Below, in pieces: positions 7,722-12,671 of a stretch of 12,671 bases of DNA. The stretch's first letter is position 1. Every line of letters starts with the position of its first letter. The stretch comes from Treponema sp. GTDB taxonomy: Bacteria > Spirochaetota > Spirochaetia > Treponematales > Breznakiellaceae. The stretch is from the NCBI GenBank assembly GCA_009780545.1, contig WQZW01000014.1, forward strand, positions 1 to 12,671. The letters are read 5' to 3'. The notes under the pieces were generated by a model that saw nothing but the letters and a program-made list of their open reading frames with translations, was not told the DNA's origin and searched no databases. A program made the translations under genes and the position numbers.

Positions 7722-7731
7722 AACAATTGTT
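7722..7731. promoter_or_regulatory. Probable LsrR operator O1
   Basis: A perfect 10-bp palindrome, AACAATTGTT, in the untranslated leader of lsrA. It is identical to O2, with a start-to-start distance of 19 bp. Assignment to LsrR rests on its place next to the lsrR gene and recurrence of the same core at the lsrR promoter. Confidence 0.6.
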
Positions 7732-7739
7732 CATTTAAA

Positions 7740-7751
7740 AAACAATTGTTT
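7740..7751. promoter_or_regulatory. Probable LsrR operator O2
   Basis: A perfect 12-bp palindrome, AAACAATTGTTT, 19 bp from O1 (centre to centre) and also in the lsrA leader. Two adjacent sites would suit a tetrameric SorC/DeoR-type repressor binding as paired dimers. Confidence 0.6.
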
Positions 7752-7829
7752 AGCAAGCGTGATAGGATAGCCCTGTTTCGGGATCCTCAGATCACCAAGA
7801 ACGGTGTCATTGATCGCACTTACGCAATC

Positions 7830-7858
7830 ATTTTACCCCATACGTCTGCTTTAGTCAA
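7830..7858 (-). promoter_or_regulatory. Sigma70-like promoter of lsrACDBF
   Basis: On the minus strand TTGACT (7858-7853) and TAAAAT (7835-7830) are 17 bases apart, each five of six to consensus. The predicted start is near 7823, leaving a leader of about 133 nt before the lsrA GTG. O1 and O2 then lie roughly 70 to 100 bases downstream of the start. A weaker possible promoter overlapping O1/O2 cannot be excluded. Confidence 0.6.
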
Positions 7859-7874
7859 GATAAATTTTTTGCCC

Positions 7875-7903
7875 TTGACGCAATTGTTCGTTAAGGGTAC
7901 ATT
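7875..7903 (+). promoter_or_regulatory. Sigma70-like promoter of lsrRK-cupin
   Basis: TTGACG (7875-7880) and TACATT (7898-7903) are separated by 17 bases. The expected first transcribed base is 7910, the A of the lsrR ATG. The spacer holds the O3 operator-like site. Its -35 box is 16 bp from the -35 box of the divergent lsrA promoter. Confidence 0.6.
7881..7889. promoter_or_regulatory. Probable LsrR operator O3 (imperfect)
   Basis: CAATTGTTC is shared exactly with O1 and its flank, and the 10-bp window ending at 7888 matches AACAATTGTT at eight of ten positions. It sits between the -35 and -10 boxes of the lsrR promoter, where bound repressor would block lsrR transcription (autorepression). 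Confidence 0.5.
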
Positions 7904-7909
7904 TGAAGT

Positions 7910-8869
7910 ATGGTTATGGACATCGAAGAAGAACTGTCGGTAAAGGCCGCATGGCTGTACTTTATGGAAGAAAAAACCCAGCAGCAGATTTCCGAGTCGC
8001 TGGGCATATCCAGGATGAAGGTGATAAAGCTTCTTGACAGGGCCAAACGCACCGGAATCGTGAAGATCGCCATGAGGGAAAACGTCGAGCGGCGGATGAC
8101 GATGGAAAGGCAGGTGGTCGGGGCGTACTCCCTCAAGGACTCCTTCGTCATACCCACGCCCGACGTGGATTCGGCGCGCGGGCTTAACGACGCGATAGCC
8201 AACGCCGCGGCAATGTACATAGGAAGCCGCGCCAAACCCGACGCATTCATTAACATAGGCTACGGCGACACGATGGGAAAAACGCTTAACAATCTTGCAA
8301 AAAGCGTTAAAAGCCCCATTTCGTGCATCTCGCTTACCGGCGGGGTAAGCATCTACCTTCCCAACACCCGGTCCAGCATCTTCAACGTCAAACTCTTCCT
8401 TATACCCGCGCCGCTTTTGATGTCGTCGCCGGAAATGGTCGGCGCGATCATGGCGGAGCGTCCGGTAAAGGAGATTATGCGTATGGTCTCGCTCGCGTCC
8501 TTCACCGTCGTCGGTATTGGCGGAATGGACGGCGATGCCACCATCGTCAAAACCGATACCATTTCCAACAACGATTTTCTCTACCTTAAAATGCAGGGCG
8601 CCGTCGGGGACATCCTGTGCCATTTTTTCGACAAGAACGGGCATGTGATCCCAAGCCCCATTGAGGACAGACTTGTTACCACTCCTATCGAAGTTCTCAA
8701 GTCGCTGACCGGCGTGATCGGCGTGGCCGCCGGGAAGAACAAGCGCGAGGCGATCAGGGGCGCGCTGGCTTCCGGCTATCTGGACGTGCTGATTACCGAC
8801 GAGGACACGGCCCAGTGGCTTATCGACAACGGGCCAAATTCAAATTTGGAGGAAAACCATGCAGGGTGA
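7910..8869 (+). CDS. lsrR: LsrR, SorC/DeoR-family repressor of the lsr operons
   Basis: A 319-residue cytoplasmic regulator. The N-terminal helix-turn-helix spans about residues 24-53 (KTQQQISESLGISRMKVIKL). The rest is the sugar-phosphate-binding domain of the SorC family, with NIGYGDTMGKTL, SLTGGV, LIPAPLLMSS, VVGIGGMDGDATIVKTD, KMQGAVGDILCHFFD, GVAAGKNKREAI and VLITDEDTAQWL; most have clear counterparts in E. coli LsrR. In the known system phosphorylated AI-2 releases LsrR from DNA. The ATG at 7910 has no good ribosome site: AAGGG is 12 bases away, and the promoter places the mRNA start on the ATG itself. ATG at 7916 is an alternative. The end overlaps lsrK by 11 bases, linking repressor and kinase dosage. 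In E. coli the order is lsrK-lsrR; here it is reversed. Confidence 0.92.
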   Translation: MVMDIEEELSVKAAWLYFMEEKTQQQISESLGISRMKVIKLLDRAKRTGIVKIAMRENVERRMTMERQVVGAYSLKDSFVIPTPDVDSARGLNDAIANAAAMYIGSRAKPDAFINIGYGDTMGKTLNNLAKSVKSPISCISLTGGVSIYLPNTRSSIFNVKLFLIPAPLLMSSPEMVGAIMAERPVKEIMRMVSLASFTVVGIGGMDGDATIVKTDTISNNDFLYLKMQGAVGDILCHFFDKNGHVIPSPIEDRLVTTPIEVLKSLTGVIGVAAGKNKREAIRGALASGYLDVLITDEDTAQWLIDNGPNSNLEENHAG

Positions 8870-10424
8870 TTACCTTATGGCAATCGATGCGGGAACCGGC
8901 AGCGTCCGAGCCGTCGTATTCGATCCCGAAGGCAGACAACTCGGCTGCACGCAGCGCGAGTGGAGGCATCGCGAGGATCCGCGCTGGCCTGGGAGCATGG
9001 ACTTCGACTGGAAGGCCAATTGGGAAACGACATGCGCCTGCGTAAAAGGAGTTCTGGCGGAAACGGGAATAAGCCCGCACCGGATAGCCGCCGTTTCCAG
9101 CACATGCATGCGCGAGGGCATCGTGCTGTACGATGCGGCCGGGAGCGAAATCTGGGCCTGCGCGAACGTGGACGCGCGGGCCTCCGCCGAGGCCGCACAG
9201 CTTAAGCGCATGGGCGACGGCCTGGAACGCGAACTGTACATGGAATCCGGCCAAACGTTCGCCCTGAGCGCGCTTCCCCGCCTTTTGTGGGTAAAGAACA
9301 ACCTTCCCGACATTTACAGCAAAATTGCCAAAATCGGAATGATCAACGACTGGATCCTCTACAGGCTTTCCGGAACCCTGGCCGTGGATCCCAGCAACGG
9401 ATCCACCACGGGACTCTTCAACCTTAAAACAAGGAAATGGGATGCGGACATAGCGCACCGCTGCGGACTGCGGGATGATGTTTTTCCGGACACGGCCGAA
9501 TGCGGCACGGCCATTGCCGCCGTGTCGCAAAAGGGCGCCGAGGAATCCGGGCTTGCACGGGGAACCCCGCTGGTGATCGGAGGAGGCGACGCGCAACTTG
9601 GCACCGTCGGGGTCGGAGTCGTGGGCGAAAACGAAGCCGTCGTGTTCGGCGGCAGCTTCTGGCAATACGAGTACAACACCGCATCCCCCGTCTGCCCGCC
9701 TGAGTGCAGCGTCCGTGTGAACTGCCACGCAGTCGAGGACCTGTGGCAATACGAGGCGATAGCGTTTTTTCCGGGGCTCGCCATGCGCTGGTTCCGAGAC
9801 GCATTCTGTGCCGAGGAAAAAAGCGTGGCCGCACGGACGAACGCCGATCCGTACGCACTTATGGACAGGGCCGCCGCCGGCGTACCTCCCGGCGCGCATG
9901 GCATAATCTGCACGTTCTCGAACGTGATGAACTACATCGACTGGAAACACGCCGCGCCGAGCTTCCTTAATTTCTCCCTGAACCCGGAAACGCATGGCAA
10001 AAGCGCCTTCTATAGGGCACTCTTGGAGAACGCCGCACTGGTAACGCGCGGGCATGCGCTCCTTGTGGAAAATGCGGTCGGCAAGCGTCCGGAGAAAATC
10101 GTGTTTGCGGGCGGCGCCGCAAAGAGTCGCCTGTGGCCGCAGATACTGGCCGACGCGCTGGGAATCCCCGTCGAGATTCCGGTGGTAAAAGAGGCCACGG
10201 CGTTGGGAGCGGCGATACTGGCCGGAAAGGGAATTGGGATGTATCCCGAAGTGAAGGAAACGGCCCGGCGACTGGCCAAAAGGGAAAAGACGTTCACACC
10301 GGATAACGAAAACGGCGAGATCTACGCACGCGCGTACGAAAGATGGAAGGCGGCCTATGCGCCGCAGTTGCGTCTGAGCGACGAAAAGATCACCAGGCAC
10401 ATGTGGTCGGCGCCGGGACTTTGA
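8859..10424 (+). CDS. lsrK: LsrK, autoinducer-2 kinase (FGGY family)
   Basis: A 521-residue FGGY carbohydrate kinase, near the 530 residues of E. coli LsrK and similar along its full length. Blocks include MAIDAGTGSVRAVVFD (phosphate-binding loop, about 7-22), SSTCMREGIVLYD, IWACANVDARA, DWILYRLSG with LAVDPSNGSTTGL, VIGGGDAQLG, MRWFRDAFCAEEK, NFSLNPETHGKS, VFAGGAAKSRLWPQILAD and VVKEATALGAAILAG, ending in WSAPGL (WKAPGL in E. coli). It phosphorylates imported AI-2 (DPD) on its C5 hydroxyl with ATP, trapping it in the cytoplasm and making the LsrR inducer. The start follows GGAGG at 8848-8852 and overlaps lsrR. Among FGGY kinases the extended ACANVDARA and DAFCAEEK segments favour LsrK over xylulose or ribulose kinases. 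Confidence 0.93.
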   Translation: MQGDYLMAIDAGTGSVRAVVFDPEGRQLGCTQREWRHREDPRWPGSMDFDWKANWETTCACVKGVLAETGISPHRIAAVSSTCMREGIVLYDAAGSEIWACANVDARASAEAAQLKRMGDGLERELYMESGQTFALSALPRLLWVKNNLPDIYSKIAKIGMINDWILYRLSGTLAVDPSNGSTTGLFNLKTRKWDADIAHRCGLRDDVFPDTAECGTAIAAVSQKGAEESGLARGTPLVIGGGDAQLGTVGVGVVGENEAVVFGGSFWQYEYNTASPVCPPECSVRVNCHAVEDLWQYEAIAFFPGLAMRWFRDAFCAEEKSVAARTNADPYALMDRAAAGVPPGAHGIICTFSNVMNYIDWKHAAPSFLNFSLNPETHGKSAFYRALLENAALVTRGHALLVENAVGKRPEKIVFAGGAAKSRLWPQILADALGIPVEIPVVKEATALGAAILAGKGIGMYPEVKETARRLAKREKTFTPDNENGEIYARAYERWKAAYAPQLRLSDEKITRHMWSAPGL

Positions 10425-10447
10425 AACAGTTTTTTAAGGAGAAAAAA

Positions 10448-10801
10448 ATGTTTATCGTTGACGAAAAAGACAGGGAATTCCGGTTCGGGGATTCCGGTCC
10501 CAAGTACCTTATGAAGGGCCCGCGGATGAATTTCGCCGTCGTGCGCTTTCTGCCCGGAGAGGACTTCCGCGCCCACTACCACGAAACGATGGAGGAAAAT
10601 TTCTACGTTCTTGACGGAAACGTTACCATAGTCGTCGACGGAAAGCCGCACGACCTTGGCCCCGGACAGTTTATCCACATAGAGCCGCTGGAAACGCACT
10701 ACGTCATTAACAGGTCCCGGGCGGTGGTAACCATGGTCGCAAGCTTGGCACCTTTCCGGGATGCCGACAAGATCGAGGTTGACAATCCGGTGCTGGAGTG
10801 A
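10448..10801 (+). CDS. Single-domain cupin in the lsrRK operon
   Basis: A 117-residue small cupin barrel. Motif 1 is intact: G37, H43, H45, E50 and G57 fit G-x5-HxH-x4-E-x6-G. Motif 2 is looser: the usual glycine is replaced in EPLETHYVIN, but H84 and N88 are kept. A His3-Glu metal site (H43, H45, E50, H84) is therefore possible. The ATG at 10448 follows AAGGAG by seven bases, 23 bases after lsrK; the longer frame from 10343 lies inside lsrK and is rejected. No specific family can be named. Small cupins of this kind include sugar isomerases and dioxygenase-like enzymes. Its place where the pathway lacks LsrG makes phospho-AI-2 isomerisation a testable role, but that is inference from context alone. 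Confidence 0.85.
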   Translation: MFIVDEKDREFRFGDSGPKYLMKGPRMNFAVVRFLPGEDFRAHYHETMEENFYVLDGNVTIVVDGKPHDLGPGQFIHIEPLETHYVINRSRAVVTMVASLAPFRDADKIEVDNPVLE

Positions 10802-10808
10802 TTCGGGC

Positions 10809-10850
10809 ACGGTGCAAATCGGTTGTGCCGCTCAACCTGCACCGTTTGTT
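10809..10850 (+). terminator. Terminator of the lsrRK-cupin operon
   Basis: ACGGTGCA (10809-10816) pairs with TGCACCGT (10838-10845), and inside it GGTTG pairs with CAACC (10821-10825 with 10833-10837) around a 7-nt loop, with a 4-nt bulge. TTTGTT follows at 10845-10850. A second perfect repeat, GATTCGGGC (10800-10808) with GCCCGAATC (10865-10873), encloses it and is followed by TTTT. It overlaps the end of the convergent phosphoesterase gene. Confidence 0.6.
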
Positions 10851-11932
10851 CCCCCCGTCGCCCAGCCCGAATCTTTTCCTCCCAGCAGGCTGATCCTGGC
10901 GAGGATGCTGTCAAGCCTTTCCCGGTTGAGGACGGCCCTGAGGTAGCGGCCGTCGGCGATTTCCTCGGTGCGGTACTCGCCCCGGCCCACGAAGCGTTTT
11001 CCCTTGCCCCGCTCGAACCAGTACGTCAGGGCGATGTCCTCGGCGCTTATCTCGATGGCGTTCAGCCCCTTGCGGCCGATGGCGCAGCCGGAGTTGAACA
11101 GGCAGGGCACCGGCAGTTCCTGGCCGTACAGACTCTGGCGGAGGACGCTACGGCGTTCGCTGCGGCTCAGTTTGCCCAGCTCGACCCGGAGGAACTCCAC
11201 CTCGGACCGTATCCGTTCCCGCTCCTCGCCGGAAGACAGGGGAAACCGGCGGCAGAGGCTTTCGATCTCGAAGCGGATGTACTCGAACCTGCCCAGCGAC
11301 TCGAACAGCGGCCGGTGGGTGTGCCCGATGATCGAAATGCAGTTTTGTTCCAAGGAAAAGTCGTAGGCGGCCTTTTCCACGGCGTAGCGGTGGTAGGGAT
11401 TCCGCCTCCAGGAGATGTTCCCGATGCCGAAGGGCCGCAGGACGTAGCGTATGCCGATCCCCATCAGTTTGTTGAAGTTGGAGTACACTATCGAAGGCTG
11501 GTGCCCGTGATAGACGTAGGCCGGAATCGTCCCGGTCTCGATCCGGATCATTTGGTGCAGCTTGAAAGGGTAGGACTTGCGGTGGAGGAGGGCGTCGTCG
11601 TGGTTGCCGACCAGCTTGTACAGCCTGCCGGCCTCGGCGAAAAGGGCGAAAACCCGGTACAGCTCGCCCCAGCGTTCCCGGATGCGGTGCAGCGGATGCC
11701 GATGCAGCTCCTCGATGTCGCCATTCAGCACGAGAATCCAGCCCCGTTCCAGGTAATAGTCCCGCAGCAGGGCCGTCACCAGTTCCCCCTGATGGGCCAG
11801 GTCGTCCCGCAGGCCGGCCCCCATATGCAGGTCGCTGAGTATTACCGCCCGCCCGCCGGCCGAAAGGTCCAGCACCGCGTCCGGCTTCAACCTGCCGGAA
11901 AGAATGTCCCCCAGAAAACCCGTCTGAATCAT
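10832..11932 (-). CDS. Calcineurin-like metallophosphoesterase
   Basis: A 366-residue protein with the ordered metal-binding motifs of the superfamily: SDLHMG (33-38), NGDIEE (70-75), VGNHDD (about 107-112), YHGHQP (about 141-146) and IGHTHRP (about 201-207). These residues usually hold two divalent metals for phosphoester hydrolysis. The substrate cannot be told. A charged helical segment (about 217-262, rich in Glu and Arg) and a C-terminal tail with VPCLFNSGCAIGRKGLNAIEI follow the catalytic core. The Gly-rich end overlaps the operon terminator from the other strand. No signal peptide is seen, so it is probably cytoplasmic. The start at 11932 has no clear Shine-Dalgarno but is the only one that keeps the region before SDLH at normal length, and an in-frame stop lies just upstream. 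Confidence 0.82.
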   Translation of the reverse strand: MIQTGFLGDILSGRLKPDAVLDLSAGGRAVILSDLHMGAGLRDDLAHQGELVTALLRDYYLERGWILVLNGDIEELHRHPLHRIRERWGELYRVFALFAEAGRLYKLVGNHDDALLHRKSYPFKLHQMIRIETGTIPAYVYHGHQPSIVYSNFNKLMGIGIRYVLRPFGIGNISWRRNPYHRYAVEKAAYDFSLEQNCISIIGHTHRPLFESLGRFEYIRFEIESLCRRFPLSSGEERERIRSEVEFLRVELGKLSRSERRSVLRQSLYGQELPVPCLFNSGCAIGRKGLNAIEISAEDIALTYWFERGKGKRFVGRGEYRTEEIADGRYLRAVLNRERLDSILARISLLGGKDSGWATGGTNGAG

Positions 11933-11963
11933 ATCGCTACAGGGTATCGGTTAGCGGGCTTGA

Positions 11964-11992
11964 AGTAAACCGGGCAGGGAATGCGAAGTCAA
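11964..11992 (-). promoter_or_regulatory. Sigma70-like promoter of the phosphoesterase gene
   Basis: On the minus strand TTGACT (11992-11987) and TTTACT (11969-11964) are 17 bases apart. The predicted start near 11957 gives a 25-nt leader to the ATG at 11932. Confidence 0.5.
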
Positions 11993-12020
11993 CGATAAAT
12001 GCGGGGGGTAACGGGCAGTC

Positions 12021-12050
12021 GCGCGCTACTCAGGCTAAAGCCTTCGCGCC
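12021..12050 (+). repeat. Dispersed 30-nt repeat, copy 2
   Basis: GCGCGCT, two variable bases, TCAGGCTAAAGCCTTC, one variable base, then CGCC. It matches 947-976 on the minus strand at 27 of 30 positions. This copy lies in the spacer between the phosphoesterase and enolase genes, and both copies are intergenic. Confidence 0.6.
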
Positions 12051-12075
12051 ATTTTTCGTCCTGGGCACCTTCATT

Positions 12076-12120
12076 GGCGCTCTCGGCGTGGCGCCTTTGT
12101 CACCTGCGTGCGATGCACGC
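12076..12120 (+). repeat. Two tandem small hairpins upstream of enolase
   Basis: GGCGC (12076-12080) pairs with GCGCC (12091-12095), and GCGTGC (12106-12111) pairs with GCACGC (12115-12120) around a 3-nt loop. Each is followed by CTTTGT or the same after one C, so the two units look like variants of one element. Together with the 30-nt repeat they fill most of the non-coding stretch 11993-12163. No open frame there looks real. Confidence 0.4.
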
Positions 12121-12163
12121 CTTTGTTGGCCGCCTTCCCGATTCTTCTTCTTAGCTTCCGCCC

Positions 12164-12671
<508 letters not shown>

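Noticed and set aside
7690..7734. Upstream ATG start for lsrA at 7734
   Set aside because: It lies between the two operator palindromes with no Shine-Dalgarno, and it would add 15 residues that do not resemble LsrA. The GTG at 7689 has AAAGGGG in place.
6460..7770. A 436-codon plus-strand frame across lsrA
   Set aside because: It is antisense to a strong ABC ATPase gene, runs through the operators, and shows no recognisable motifs.
7803..7824. A possible CRP-like site in the lsrA-lsrR spacer
   Set aside because: Only one half resembles the TGTGA consensus, and the spacing to the other half is wrong.
8820..10400. A 526-codon open frame antisense to lsrK
   Set aside because: It mirrors a clear LsrK coding frame. 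The translation is rich in Arg, Gly and His with no domain, as expected from high-G+C codon bias.
10823..11968. A 381-codon plus-strand frame across the phosphoesterase
   Set aside because: The opposite strand carries all the metallophosphoesterase motifs in order; this frame has low-complexity content only.

Overview
This window most likely comes from a moderately high-G+C spirochaete of the Treponema group or a relative. The clues are lysine-fermentation genes of the kam/kal type, a periplasmic binding protein with a treponeme-style signal-peptide end (FASGQRDSGQ), and the mix of families. The assignment rests on recognition alone; no search was run, so it is tentative at genus level.

Layout. 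(1) Positions 1-870, minus strand: kal, a hotdog-fold 3-aminobutyryl-CoA ammonia lyase, followed by the truncated start of a P-loop protein that looks like the lysine 5,6-aminomutase reactivase subunit KamB. (2) 1107-2069, plus strand: a divergent bile acid:sodium symporter (SBF) family transporter. (3) 2130-10801: a complete lsr-type autoinducer-2 (AI-2) locus. The minus-strand operon lsrA-lsrC-lsrD-lsrB-lsrF has the same gene order as enterobacterial lsrACDBF. It faces away from the plus-strand operon lsrR-lsrK-cupin. (4) 10832-11932, minus strand: a calcineurin-like metallophosphoesterase. (5) 12225 to the end, plus strand: the N-terminal third of enolase.

How the genes work together. LsrB should capture a small furanose-like signal in the periplasm, and LsrC/LsrD/LsrA import it. 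LsrK phosphorylates it in the cytoplasm. The phosphorylated ligand inactivates the SorC/DeoR-type repressor LsrR, and LsrF carries out the terminal thiolase step. No lsrG gene is present. A one-domain cupin follows lsrK instead and is a candidate functional substitute for LsrG. LsrB also differs from the enterobacterial receptor at two of the six published AI-2 contact positions. Ligand or chemistry may therefore be modified compared with E. coli.

Control. The 200-bp space between lsrA and lsrR holds back-to-back sigma70-like promoters. It also has two perfect AACAATTGTT palindromes in the lsrA leader and a related CAATTGTTC site inside the lsrR promoter spacer. Their spacing is near-integral in helical turns, which suggests a looping repressor. 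The predicted lsrR start site falls on its own ATG, so that mRNA may be leaderless. A 30-nt imperfect dispersed repeat occurs in two intergenic regions, at 947-976 and 12021-12050, on opposite strands.
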